Of a stretch of DNA of 64,000 bases, positions 10,301 through 19,436 are shown piece after piece. The notes beneath the pieces are model-generated. The model made no database searches, was not told the origin of the DNA, and saw only the letters and a list, made by a program, of their open reading frames with translations. Source of the stretch: Planctomycetaceae bacterium. GTDB taxonomy: Bacteria > Planctomycetota > Planctomycetia > Planctomycetales > Planctomycetaceae. Position 1 is the stretch's first letter. Each line of letters opens with the position of its first letter. The stretch is from assembly GCA_021732995.1 (NCBI GenBank), contig JAKFWA010000044.1, forward strand, positions 1 to 64,000, given 5' to 3'. A program made the position numbers and the translations under genes.

Positions 10301-11002
10301 GAACGGAGACAGCTTCTCTCGAGCTGCCGTCAGCGTTTCTTTGATCGTCGGATCGCGGCGCTCGACTTGCGTATTCAGCCATTCTGTCAGCACGTAGAGG
10401 TTGTTCGGCAGCAACTCCGCACAGCGTTTTAGATGGGCGGCTGCTTCGTCTGGATGTGAACCCTCGTCTTTGGTGAGTTGATACAACTCGAACTGCAGAG
10501 CCGCGTCGTTGGGTTTCAACTTGGCTGCATTCTTCAGTTCTTCAATGGCGCCTTTCAGATCATGGATCGAGTTCGTAGCCGCGAGGTGAGCCGTCAGCAC
10601 GTGCGTGTCACCGCCCGGGAAGCGAGTCGCCAGTTGAGAGACGGCAGTCTGCGCCTGCTCCAAGGCCCGCCGATCGTCTTCTGCTGTCTGGTCGGCTCGG
10701 CGCTGTTCCGGCAGCAGGGCGATCAGGCGTGAGACCACCAGATTCTGGAATGGCAACCGCTCGGAAGGGACGCGCTTGGAAAGTTCTTCGAATGATTTTG
10801 CGGCTTGACCGAGATCAAGATTCTCGAGTTCGGCGATCGCGACGTTGCGGAGTTCTGCGATTTCCGCGAGTGCTTTTGTATCAACGGCGCCGAAGCGATC
10901 CTGCAACAACCACAGGCCGGCGGCTCCGGCCAAGGCGATCAGGACTAGCAGCGGCTTCCAGACGCCTCGCCTGGCTGGGGTGCTCTCGGCGTTGTCGCTC
11001 AT
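7349..11002 (-). CDS. Giant TPR and FG-GAP/VCBS repeat protein with ASPIC/UnbV-like region
   Basis: This 1217-aa protein has one N-terminal membrane helix (about residues 16-33), a helical TPR-like region to about 300, and then several FG-GAP/VCBS calcium-binding repeats with D-x-D-x-D-G-like loops (DINRD, DFDHDGDLDL, DYDNDGYLDV, DIDGDGDLDL), as in integrin-like beta-propellers. The segment ARVFWTNGVPDQLL is ASPIC/UnbV-like and is followed by SCPYLYTWDGEKFTFVTD and a long C-terminal domain. Such proteins are common in planctomycetes and act at the cell surface or periplasm with unknown ligands. Its start overlaps the plsC-like stop as ATGA, which suggests coupled translation. Confidence 0.8.
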   Translation of the reverse strand: MSDNAESTPARRGVWKPLLVLIALAGAAGLWLLQDRFGAVDTKALAEIAELRNVAIAELENLDLGQAAKSFEELSKRVPSERLPFQNLVVSRLIALLPEQRRADQTAEDDRRALEQAQTAVSQLATRFPGGDTHVLTAHLAATNSIHDLKGAIEELKNAAKLKPNDAALQFELYQLTKDEGSHPDEAAAHLKRCAELLPNNLYVLTEWLNTQVERRDPTIKETLTAAREKLSPFVERVEKFARLNLHQHVDKAIAAAEAVKGADDAKSWQQLRGMVAVLTNVLRPEVAWQLDSKRVQRHLLEYMQHDFSAEYYAHTRLPAPSFAPAIDVKLNVSAPIKQLDQIQAVRMADFDADSQVDVIIVTDNKLSVVTKNGAEFTEVASADLPAGTRGFALFDINRDRTELKGFKAPNGGECADSRLDLVVWGDSGLKLLLNQAGPNGMGLELKPVPLVPGMFEGVADVITTLPLDFDHDGDLDLVVSAKAGMTLWQNRDDLSFVNVTKFSTMPPAETAIHQLVAVDWNRNVSTDVVCVGNGVSGYLENLLHGQFRWQPFSGDDGPAKDVQAVAVTDSDANFSWDLITGNSAGVMYQGTTNPDAGVTKFQKPKPIAKATATGLLTWDYDNDGYLDVLSWSGAMTEVSRGGPAAQFQRSDSLSQNLGSEIKAIDVEDIDGDGDLDLAIAFQDRVSLAINDGGNANGSLRLPIRGEDDKDPQRRNERVNMHGIGSMIELKTGLNYQVQVVTRQCTHFGMGKQTQADAARVFWTNGVPDQLLAPKPNTAICLQQRLKGSCPYLYTWDGEKFTFVTDCLWGAPIGLQFAEGVHAPCRDWEYLKVDGDKLRPKNGEYHLSLTEELWEITYFDSVRLLAVDHPADTEIFSNEKVGPASISEFKLHPVRTKHSPVRAVDQRGRDVLPVIKDHDENYLRAWDVRIKQGYTEPHFVELDLGKLPQPKEVKLFLTGWMRPTDTSLNIAISQRPDLEPTQPPSVWIPDAKGEWQQVSPHMGFPGGKTKTIVVDLSNQFAANDYRVRIATTMEIFWDHIFFTMDEPPAEVKITEQPMLAAELRQRGFSKLIPHPGFGPDRYDYSQLQAHLSWPPMEGRLTGFGDVRQLVQKQDHQQVTVGAGDEMQLRFQAINNELPPGWKRDFILHNIGWDKDADLNTVFGQTVDPLPFVGMQNYPDQSSSPDQPVFANQVRVQDRAKFWRLFHDPERLKVGRGH

Positions 11003-11841
11003 GAGGAAGCCTCGGAACTGGTGACCGGATTTGCTGGCGTGGTGACGTCTTTTGGAGCAACTGTCGGAGAGGGTGTTGCTGGCTCGGGCAACTGTGCCGG
11101 GGCGTAACCCACTTCACCCAGTTCCGCGACGCGACTCCACAGCAGATTTACTACTTCGACCAGTAGCTCAGGCGAAGTGCGTTTCTCGTAATAGGCCGAC
11201 AGATCGATAGGGCGACCGTACAAGACTCGCGTCTTCGTTGTCGTGATAAACGGGGCGACCATGTCGTCTCCGCATTGTGGCGCGTCTTTGATGTAGATCG
11301 GAATCACGGGCACTTTGGCTTTAAGAGCCAGAAACGCGACGCCCGCATTAGGTTCCATCAAGTCGGTGCCGTAGTTCAGGCGGCCTTCAGGAAAGATGCC
11401 GAGAAGTTCGCCATTCTTGAGACGTCGGATGGCTTCGCGAGTCTGGGCGGAATCCTGACCGTTCCGGTTCACCGGAATGTTTCCCATCGTGTCGGACATC
11501 CACTTGATGCCGGGCTTCGCGCAGTACTCGGCGGCGGCCATGAAGCCGATGGGGCGAATGCTGCGGTCGTTGGAGCGAAAGTTGTGATTCAGCCAGATGA
11601 AGAGCGGGTCAACCGGGCTGCGGTGATTGGCCAGTACTAACGCACCACCTTGAGTGGGGAAGGGGGGAGGTCCATTCTTCATGCGGCAGCGAAACATCAA
11701 CGGCACATACAACCGCTCGATGATGTACAGCACCCACACACGCCAGCCGTACTTGCACAGCCGAATGCTGCGGATGACCAATGCGATGGCCACGGCTGCG
11801 TAGAGACATAACACCAGAATCGCAGCAAGATCCGAATCCAT
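10999..11841 (-). CDS. 1-acyl-sn-glycerol-3-phosphate acyltransferase (PlsC family)
   Basis: The 280-aa membrane-associated protein carries PlsC block I as NHRSPVDP (H-x4-D) and block III as FPEGRLN, with an N-terminal membrane helix near residues 5-25. It should transfer an acyl group to a lysophospholipid or related acceptor during phospholipid synthesis. I use the ATG at 11841 (MDSDLAAIL); the longer open frame would overlap the upstream YfcE-like gene. The C-terminus is extended by a Pro/Thr-rich tail. It is in a run with the SUMF1-like and YfcE-like genes upstream and the FG-GAP gene downstream. Confidence 0.88.
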   Translation of the reverse strand: MDSDLAAILVLCLYAAVAIALVIRSIRLCKYGWRVWVLYIIERLYVPLMFRCRMKNGPPPFPTQGGALVLANHRSPVDPLFIWLNHNFRSNDRSIRPIGFMAAAEYCAKPGIKWMSDTMGNIPVNRNGQDSAQTREAIRRLKNGELLGIFPEGRLNYGTDLMEPNAGVAFLALKAKVPVIPIYIKDAPQCGDDMVAPFITTTKTRVLYGRPIDLSAYYEKRTSPELLVEVVNLLWSRVAELGEVGYAPAQLPEPATPSPTVAPKDVTTPANPVTSSEASS

Positions 11842-11884
11842 GTTCCTGACTTCGCTTCCGAGGTTTCTGAGGGCACGGCACCGT

Positions 11885-12373
11885 TCAACGCGGCACGACC
11901 ATGTACCGCAACTCCATTGTATCGAGTTCCAGCAGCGCCACCGTGGGTGTGGAGACTCGGTAGATCGCACCCGGATTCAGCAACCGGGTGCGGCCTGAAA
12001 GTTCCCACGCTTTTTCGTGAGTATGTCCCGAACAGACAAGATCGTATTCGTCGGACGATGCTACGTCCCGATAACGCTGATAGTCATTGCCGTGGAGCAG
12101 GGCGATGCGTTTGTCGGCCCAGGTCAGATCGCCAAACCGATCGTGGCAAACGTGGCCGGCGGACTCGATCGCATCGCGGAGTTCGGACTCGTTGTGGTCG
12201 ACATTGCCAAACACGAAGTGCGTTTCACAGTACGAAAACAGTTCGACAATCTGCGTCGAACCAATGTCTCCACAGTGCAGGACACGTTCGACGTTCGCCT
12301 GCCGGAAGATATCAATGGCCGGCTTGGTCATGGCTACCGCGCCGTGAGTGTCGCTGATGACTCCAATCAGCAT
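11885..12373 (-). CDS. YfcE/MJ0936-like metallophosphodiesterase
   Basis: At 162 aa this matches the small calcineurin-like phosphodiesterase family. All metal-binding blocks are present: GVISDTHG, HCGDIG, FGNVDHN, LLHGND and SGHTHE. Members hydrolyse phosphodiesters in vitro; the physiological substrate is usually unknown. Only 6 bp separate the stop of the SUMF1-like gene from this ATG, and a GGAG within that gene's last codons serves as the Shine-Dalgarno, so the two are cotranscribed. Confidence 0.92.
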   Translation of the reverse strand: MLIGVISDTHGAVAMTKPAIDIFRQANVERVLHCGDIGSTQIVELFSYCETHFVFGNVDHNESELRDAIESAGHVCHDRFGDLTWADKRIALLHGNDYQRYRDVASSDEYDLVCSGHTHEKAWELSGRTRLLNPGAIYRVSTPTVALLELDTMELRYMVVPR

Positions 12374-12379
12374 CGCGCG

Positions 12380-13339
<960 letters not shown>

Positions 13340-13625
13340 ACTCTGCCCCTTGAACGGAAAAAGCTCATCGTGACGAAACAAGCGCGACGTCATCCATGAG
13401 GTCCATATGTTGACAAGTCAGGTACGGCGGCGCGAAGTCGGGAAGGGGCCTGTCTGCGGAGAACATCTCAAGAATCCTGCCCGGCAAGCCAACTCCTGAG
13501 CGTCCTGGCGGACGTTCATCCGGTTCGACCGGCGGATTTCACGAGTTCAACTCGCTGAATCCCGCTCCGCATGTCATGCTGGGCCACCGCTCGACGGCGC
13601 TCGCCCTCAATTCACCAGGTGAGAC

Positions 13626-15152
13626 GTGTTCAATCTGCTGGGCTCGAAGAAACATCTCTGCGATGGTCTGACGCGGCGCGACCTGTTGCGCGTGGGTGGC
13701 ATTTCGTCTCTGGGCGCCGGAGCCTGCGGATTCGGTCTGAGCGATGTCTTGAACTGGCAGACGGCCTCCGCCGAGGAGAGTCCCGCCTCGACGCTGCCGC
13801 ACTTTGGCCGCGCCAAGTCTACGGTCCTGTTGTTCCTGTTTGGCTCGCCGCCGCAGCATGAGACGTTCGATCCAAAGCCGGAAGCGCCTGTCGAGATCCA
13901 GGGCGAGATGAAAGCCATCGCTTCGAATGTGCCGGGAATCAGCATTTGCGAGGGGTTGCCGCACACGTCGCAGATCATGGACAAGCTGACCGTCGTCCGG
14001 TCCATGACTCATCCATACGCGCTGCATGGAGTGGCCTATGCGTTGACCGGCATGCCGACCTACTCACCGGACATCGAAGCCAAGCCGCGAGATTCGCAGC
14101 ACTGGCCGTTCATTGGGTCGGTCGTCGATTACATGGAGCGGCCTCGCTCCGGTCGGCCAGAACCGCTGGCGGTGCCTCGGAATGTCGCCTTGCCGTGGGT
14201 GATGGGTGGCCGAGCTAAGGACTATCCGCCATTGGCAGGTCCGTATGCGGCCTTCCTCGGCAGCCAGTTTGATCCCGTGTGGACCGACTTTGACGGCGTT
14301 GGAACACGAGTCGTCCCAAAACTAAGTGACGGTCAGACGAAAGAAGTTCTGGACCACTTTGCCGGAACAGCACCCGACGGAAAGTTTCGACTAGCTGAGA
14401 CGAACCTCTTGGATGGCATGCATCCGAATCGTCTCGACATGCGGCGAGTGCTCGTGCGGCAGTTTGACGAATCGCGTGAATGGCTCGAGCGGCATCGGCA
14501 CATTGATACGTTCACGGCACATCAGCAGACGGCTTACTCGCTGCTCAGCGGCAACAAGGTTCGAGACGCCCTCGACGTTCAAGCTGAGCCAACGGCAGTC
14601 CGCGAACGCTACGGCATGACCTTGTTCGGCCAATCGTGCCTGGCGGCGAGGCGACTGGTGGAAGCGGGTTCGCGATTCGTTTCGGTGTTTTGGGATCCTG
14701 TCGAGATCTTCGGTGGCAGTTGCTGGGACACTCACGCCAATCACTATCCGCGATTGAAAGAGTACCTGTTACCAGTCTTCGATCAGACATTCGCGGCCTT
14801 CATTCGAGACCTCGATGAACGCGGTCTGTTGGATGAGACCCAGGTGCTGGTATTGAGCGAACACGGTCGCACGCCGCAGATTGATTCCAAGCCGAAAGGT
14901 GCCGCCCGTCATCACTGGTCGCGAGCTTATTCTGCCGTCATGGCCGGTGGGGGAATCGCGCGAGGTAAGGTGGTTGGCAAGACCGACCCAACTGGCGGCG
15001 ACGTCGTCAGCACTCCGATTTCGCCGAAAGATGTCCTCGCGACATCCTTCCATCTGCTGGGCATCAACCCGCACACTACGATGCCCGACCGGCTTGGTCG
15101 CCCCGTCCCAATTGCCGGGGCAGGGGAGGTACGTGGCGAATTGCTGGGTTAA
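13626..15152 (+). CDS. DUF1501 protein with Tat signal
   Basis: The 508-aa protein has a Tat leader (TRRDLLRVGG at residues 16-25) and the DUF1501 pattern, related to alkaline phosphatase/sulfatase folds: KSTVLLFLFGSPPQHETFDPKPEAP, VVRSMTHPYALHG, WDTHANHYPRLKEYLLPVFD and LSEHGRTPQI. In planctomycetes these genes commonly sit near DUF1549/DUF1553 cytochrome-like genes; no such partner is next to this one. The start is GTG at 13626 with AGGTGAG just upstream. It should fold in the cytoplasm and be exported by Tat; the enzymatic role is unknown. Confidence 0.9.
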   Translation: MFNLLGSKKHLCDGLTRRDLLRVGGISSLGAGACGFGLSDVLNWQTASAEESPASTLPHFGRAKSTVLLFLFGSPPQHETFDPKPEAPVEIQGEMKAIASNVPGISICEGLPHTSQIMDKLTVVRSMTHPYALHGVAYALTGMPTYSPDIEAKPRDSQHWPFIGSVVDYMERPRSGRPEPLAVPRNVALPWVMGGRAKDYPPLAGPYAAFLGSQFDPVWTDFDGVGTRVVPKLSDGQTKEVLDHFAGTAPDGKFRLAETNLLDGMHPNRLDMRRVLVRQFDESREWLERHRHIDTFTAHQQTAYSLLSGNKVRDALDVQAEPTAVRERYGMTLFGQSCLAARRLVEAGSRFVSVFWDPVEIFGGSCWDTHANHYPRLKEYLLPVFDQTFAAFIRDLDERGLLDETQVLVLSEHGRTPQIDSKPKGAARHHWSRAYSAVMAGGGIARGKVVGKTDPTGGDVVSTPISPKDVLATSFHLLGINPHTTMPDRLGRPVPIAGAGEVRGELLG

Positions 15153-15496
15153 TGCGGCAACTCGCGCAGATTCACCCAAGACTCTTGAATGAGCTCGCAA
15201 CGTGAGCCGGATTGTCTTCTTCGCGACTCCGCGCCTTCGCGTGGGAATCTCCCCCAATTCGTAGTTTGGTACATTTCACGCGAAGGCGCGGAGCCGCGAA
15301 GAGAACATTGAGTGGAGAGACCTCCAGCATTCTTCAACGAACACCTTGGGCCGATCCTCAACAGAAAATGTCCGATCCACACAAGCCGTCTGATGGAAGG
15401 TCTCGTTAGCTTTTGCGACGATGGCCTAACAGGCGTTCCAAGTTCATCAGATGGCTCCGGTCGCGGAGCCTCACCTTTTTCCCCGAGGAGCTCGTG
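15153..15496 (+). other. Intergenic region with a palindromic repeat
   Basis: This 344-bp gap between the DUF1501 gene and the Gfo/Idh/MocA gene holds the inverted repeat described at 15219-15301 and, at 15485-15490, the GAGGAG ribosome binding site that sets the next start at 15497. I see no convincing reading frame in the rest. Confidence 0.6.
15219..15301. repeat. Dispersed palindromic repeat A, copy 1
   Basis: A 25-nt left arm (15219-15243, core CTCCGCGCCTTCGCGTG) is the reverse complement of the right arm (15277-15301, core CACGCGAAGGCGCGGAG) with one mismatch, separated by 33 nt. The same arm sequence occurs again at 44635-44698. It lies between genes. Confidence 0.85.
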
Positions 15497-16615
15497 ATGG
15501 GTAAGCCGGTCAATGTTGCGATGGTGGGTCTGGGTTTCGGCTCGGAATTCATTCCGATCTATCAGGCATTGCCCGACGCGAACGTGCATGCGATCTGTCA
15601 ACGCGACAAGGTGAAGCTCGACAAGGTGGGCGATCAATTCGGGATCGGAACTCGTTACACAGACTACGCTGATGTGCTGAAGGACCCCAAGGTCGACTTC
15701 GTCCACATCAACAGCCCGATCTCCGAGCACGCCTGGATGTCGATGGAGGCTCTGAAGGCCGGCAAGCACGTCATGTGCACGGTTCCGATGGCGACCAACG
15801 TCGAAGACTGCCGCAAAATCTGCGAACTCGTGAAAGCGACCGGCCTCAAGTACATGATGGCCGAAACCGTCGTTTACAGCCGCGAATTTCTCTTCATCAA
15901 AGATATGTACAAGAAGGGTGAGCTCGGCAAGATCCAGCACGTGGCCGCCTCGCACCCGCAGGATATGGACGGCTGGCCGTCGTACTGGGAGAAGATGATC
16001 CCCATGCACTATGCGACGCACGTCGTCAGCCCATGCCTGGGGCTGCTCGACGGTCGTGCTGAAACTGTGAGCTGCTTTGGTTCGGGCACGGTTCGTGACG
16101 ACATTGCGAAGAAGAGCGGCAACAAGTTCGCTGTCGAGTCGTGTCACATCAAGGTGAAGGACAGCGACGTGACCGCTCACATCTGGCGGTGCCTGTACGA
16201 CGTGGCCCGTCAGTACCGCGAAAGCTTCGATGTCTACGGCACGAAGAAATCATTCGAGTGGACGCTGATCGAACACGAACCTCACGTCATCCACACCGCG
16301 AAGCTTCCAGAGCCGGAAATCGCCTCGAAGGTGACGGTCCCCGACTTCGCGCATTTGCTGCCCGAGCCAATTCGCAAGTTCACTCTGCCATCCGAAATCC
16401 ACGACACGGAGCACCTGAGCTTCATCCAGGGCGGCGGCCACGGCGGTTCTCACCCGCACCTCGTCAACGAGTTCGTCAGCGCCCTCCGCGACAACCGCGA
16501 CCCGTGGCCAAACGCCACGCTCAGCGCCAACTGGACCTGCGTCGGCATCCTGGCCCACGAGTCCGCTCTGCAAGGCGGCACGCCCATCAAGCTGCCCGAG
16601 TTCACGCTGGAGTAA
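15497..16615 (+). CDS. Gfo/Idh/MocA family oxidoreductase
   Basis: The 372-aa cytosolic protein has an N-terminal Rossmann fold with an intact glycine motif (VAMVGLGFGSEF) and the C-terminal alpha/beta domain of the family. The usual EKP lysine motif appears as TVPMATNVED, so the catalytic Lys-Pro is altered (VP). It should use NAD(P) to act on a sugar or cyclitol derivative, but the altered motif makes dehydrogenase activity uncertain. I use the ATG at 15497 because GAGGAG lies 6 nt upstream. A hairpin follows the stop. Confidence 0.85.
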   Translation: MGKPVNVAMVGLGFGSEFIPIYQALPDANVHAICQRDKVKLDKVGDQFGIGTRYTDYADVLKDPKVDFVHINSPISEHAWMSMEALKAGKHVMCTVPMATNVEDCRKICELVKATGLKYMMAETVVYSREFLFIKDMYKKGELGKIQHVAASHPQDMDGWPSYWEKMIPMHYATHVVSPCLGLLDGRAETVSCFGSGTVRDDIAKKSGNKFAVESCHIKVKDSDVTAHIWRCLYDVARQYRESFDVYGTKKSFEWTLIEHEPHVIHTAKLPEPEIASKVTVPDFAHLLPEPIRKFTLPSEIHDTEHLSFIQGGGHGGSHPHLVNEFVSALRDNRDPWPNATLSANWTCVGILAHESALQGGTPIKLPEFTLE

Positions 16616-16629
16616 CGTAACCTGTCACT

Positions 16630-16660
16630 GTGGTGGTTGTGCGTCAAGCACCACCACCAC
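16630..16660 (+). terminator. Hairpin after the Gfo/Idh/MocA gene, possible terminator
   Basis: GTGGTGGTTGTGC (16630-16642) pairs with GCACCACCACCAC (16648-16660) at 12 of 13 positions around a 5-nt loop. It begins 14 bp after the stop at 16615. No T-run follows, so a Rho-independent role is only possible. Confidence 0.4.
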
Positions 16661-16691
16661 TCCCTCTATATCCGCTAAGCGAGGATCAAGA

Positions 16692-17516
16692 ATGACCTCT
16701 TGGAGAATGAGCTTTCGCGAAGGAAAAGGAGGCAGTTCGTTGTGGGATTTGTGTCAAGAAAAGCGTATCGCATTATTTGAGTATGGGCCGGTAGATGGTG
16801 TTGATCTATCGAACTTTGACACAGTTAGTCGACCTCCTAAATGGCACTTGCTAGCGTCCAGTCAGAAGTCGTCCCTAGACAGATTTGTATATGAAATGTC
16901 GGAGGATGATGTCATCTATGTTAAGGATGGCACATGGATAGTTGGTAAAGGGACGGTCGCAAGTGGGTACAGATTTGATCGCGCTAAGCGATTTCTCGAT
17001 TCGAATGATTACCCATGGGAACATTATCGCCGAATGCGATGGGAAGAATTTGAGCCAATCGAAGTGCAAGTTGGTGCTAATCAGCAACCAACTCTAGTTC
17101 CGCTCTCTGAAGAGGATATATCCATCCTTGAGTGGCACTCACCGTCCGATGTTGAGGCGCCGCGCATGGCCAACATCGCGGATATTGAAGGACTACGGAA
17201 GGAAGCAATCTCTTTTCGGCTTACTCGCAGCCCGAAGCTAAGAAAAGCCGCTTTGGACGATTCAAAGGGGATTTGCGCCGTTTGTAATCGAGATTACTCA
17301 CGCCTACTGGGTGGTAGTGGGATTCGTGCACTGCAGGTGCACCACATCGAACTGCTTGCATCGAGGAAGACAGCATCACGAACGAGGCTTCAGGATCTAG
17401 TTGTGGTGTGCGCAAACTGTCACTTGTTTCTACATCTCGATGTCAAGAAGCCGATGAAAGTCGAAAAACTGAAGCGAATGCTGCAAGACTCGGGCTACAT
17501 CGCAAGGGTTTCGTAG
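16692..17516 (+). CDS. HNH endonuclease with N-terminal EVE/PUA-like domain
   Basis: The 274-aa protein ends in an HNH domain with a zinc-binding pair CAVC (195-198), VHHIEL (His 217-218) and VCANCHLFLH (240-248). The N-terminal part (about 15-97) has a hydrophobic/GDxV-like stretch DDVIYVKDGTWIVGKGTVASGYRFD, a pattern typical of EVE/YTH-like modified-base-binding domains found in McrB-type and other type IV restriction enzymes. I therefore infer a modification-dependent nuclease. The gene is visibly AT-richer and uses different codons from its neighbours, suggesting recent transfer. The ATG at 16692 has GAGG 7 nt upstream. Confidence 0.72.
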   Translation: MTSWRMSFREGKGGSSLWDLCQEKRIALFEYGPVDGVDLSNFDTVSRPPKWHLLASSQKSSLDRFVYEMSEDDVIYVKDGTWIVGKGTVASGYRFDRAKRFLDSNDYPWEHYRRMRWEEFEPIEVQVGANQQPTLVPLSEEDISILEWHSPSDVEAPRMANIADIEGLRKEAISFRLTRSPKLRKAALDDSKGICAVCNRDYSRLLGGSGIRALQVHHIELLASRKTASRTRLQDLVVVCANCHLFLHLDVKKPMKVEKLKRMLQDSGYIARVS

Positions 17517-17733
17517 TGACGAAGTGCTGGGCGCTAAATGGTTCAACAGTGCATGACCACGCTCGCGCGACGCCACTCGGACGTATTTGCCACGTTGGCG
17601 GACAGTCGGTCCGAGAGCGGCTCCAGTAGCCCGTACTCGGGGTGCCGGGTTGGCGCAGCCATAAGAAGTTCCACTGGCGTAGATTTGAATCAGCGGCCGG
17701 ACGCGAGATGTGTCCGCCTCGGGAGTTATGGAC

Positions 17734-18999
17734 ATGACAATCGCGAGAGAGGCTGCGAGAGCCATTTTTCATCTTCGCACTCAGTGTGCCGCGTTGTGGT
17801 TGCTCTGCGCTGTCCTTGGTGCAAGCTCATTGCGAGCCGACGAAAAATCCTCAGCCAAAGATGCTCCCGCGATCATCAATCTGGTGGAGCGACCGACGAC
17901 AATCGTTTGTCTCGGTGACAGTGTGACGGGGGTCTACTACCACACCGGCGGCTATCGGGCTTATCCGGAGATGCTGGAGATCGCGATCCGCAAGGTGTTG
18001 CCGAACTCTCGGGTTAAGGTGATCAACGCGGGCATCAGCGGTCATTCGACGACTGAAGGTCTGGCTCGACTGGATCGTGACGTGCTCGCGAAGAAGCCGG
18101 ATCTGGTGACGATCAGCTTTGGTCTGAACGACATGGCTCGCGTGTCCGAGGAACAGTTCCGCAAGAACCTGGACACGCTGGTGGTCCGTTGCCGTGAAGC
18201 GAAGGCTGCGGTTGTGTTGTGCACTCCGAATACGGTCATCACGACCGGTAGCCGACCGATCGAGAAGTTGATGCGATATTGCGACATCATTCGCACCGCC
18301 GGTCGCGATCTGAATGTTCCGGTTTGCGATCAATTCGCGAGCGGTGAGGCATTCCGCCAGAAAGACGCCTGGGCATGGCGACTGACTCTCAGTGACGAAA
18401 TCCATCCGAACATGGACGGCCACAAGCTGATGGCTGAAGAACTGTGCCGTACGATCACCGGCCAGTCGGTGTCACTGTCCGATGTCTCACCACCGTCGTC
18501 TGCGTTGGCGAAGACGTTGTCGCTGCTCAAGGACAACAAACCCGTCAAGGTGCTCGCGATGCCGCCGTTTGACACGCTCATCGCCCCGATTCTCAAACAA
18601 CGATACCCTACCGCGACGATTGAAGTCGTCTCTTGGCCAGTTACTGGGCTCACCTTGCGTGAGCTTGAAGTGACCGCGAACAAGACCGTTCGCGCGATGA
18701 AGCCCAATCTGGTTCTCCTGGCGGTGCATCGAGCCGCCAAGGCCGATGCCGACGAGGAGTTCGCTCGGTCGTACTCCTGGATCATGAACTGGTCACTGAG
18801 TTTTGGGCAGGCCGAGTGGGATTGCATGGTGGTGCATCCGTCGGTTGCCATGCCCGAGGAATCATCGCCCCGCGATGAACTGGTCCGGCGCCTGGTGAAA
18901 GCCCAAGACCTCCATTTGATCGACCGCCCAAAAGCCGACAACTCGTCAGCCGAAACAATCCTGACCCGCTGGATCGAGGCTGTTGCTACTTCGCGATAG
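17734..18999 (+). CDS. Secreted SGNH/GDSL hydrolase
   Basis: The 421-aa protein has a signal peptide (about residues 1-36) and the four SGNH blocks: IVCLGDSVT (Ser nucleophile), NAGISGHST (Gly), FGLNDMAR (Asn) and LSDEIHPN (Asp/His). Likely an esterase or lipase acting on acyl or acetyl groups of carbohydrates outside the cytoplasm. A second C-terminal part (about 250-421) looks like a partial, degenerate repeat of the fold. I use the ATG at 17734 because GGGAG lies 8 nt upstream; the ATG at 17728 is too close. Confidence 0.88.
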   Translation: MTIAREAARAIFHLRTQCAALWLLCAVLGASSLRADEKSSAKDAPAIINLVERPTTIVCLGDSVTGVYYHTGGYRAYPEMLEIAIRKVLPNSRVKVINAGISGHSTTEGLARLDRDVLAKKPDLVTISFGLNDMARVSEEQFRKNLDTLVVRCREAKAAVVLCTPNTVITTGSRPIEKLMRYCDIIRTAGRDLNVPVCDQFASGEAFRQKDAWAWRLTLSDEIHPNMDGHKLMAEELCRTITGQSVSLSDVSPPSSALAKTLSLLKDNKPVKVLAMPPFDTLIAPILKQRYPTATIEVVSWPVTGLTLRELEVTANKTVRAMKPNLVLLAVHRAAKADADEEFARSYSWIMNWSLSFGQAEWDCMVVHPSVAMPEESSPRDELVRRLVKAQDLHLIDRPKADNSSAETILTRWIEAVATSR

Positions 19000-19039
19000 A
19001 GCCACCAGCTCTTGCGTAAAACGGACACGACCCGCAGCT

Positions 19040-19318
19040 TCACTTTTGACTGAGCGGCTCCTTGCCCTGAGTAATTGATGGGCAGGTGGCTGACATCTCT
19101 GCGTTGAGAGCGATGTAGTCGCGCCCCTCGGCGGGGACGTCGTCTTCGGGAAAGATCGCGCTGGTGGGGCATTCGGCCATGCAGGCTCCGCAGTCGATAC
19201 ATTGGGTGGGGTCGATAAATAGCATCTCCGCACCCTCGTGAAAGCAATCGCAAGGACAAACTCCCACGCAAGCGGTGTTTTTGCATCCGAAGCAGGGTTC
19301 CGTCACAACAAACGCCAT
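19040..19318 (-). CDS. fdxA: Ferredoxin, 7Fe-type ([3Fe-4S]/[4Fe-4S])
   Basis: The 92-aa protein starts AFVVTEPCFGCKNTACVGVCP and has a second cluster motif CIDCGACMAECP, matching the FdxA-like small ferredoxins that carry electrons in the cytosol. The ATG at 19318 is preceded by AAAGG at good spacing. It is divergent from the sigma-kinase fusion gene, with about 118 bp between starts, and its stop faces the SGNH gene. The electron partners are not visible nearby. Confidence 0.9.
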   Translation of the reverse strand: MAFVVTEPCFGCKNTACVGVCPCDCFHEGAEMLFIDPTQCIDCGACMAECPTSAIFPEDDVPAEGRDYIALNAEMSATCPSITQGKEPLSQK

Positions 19319-19436
19319 GATTGTACCTTTCCGCAACTAAGTGGTTCGCATTCCTCAAGTGGAACTCGTCCAACCCAAATGCGGTTCGCAGGCACCGACC
19401 GGACACAGAATCCGGAAATTATCATGGAACACATGC

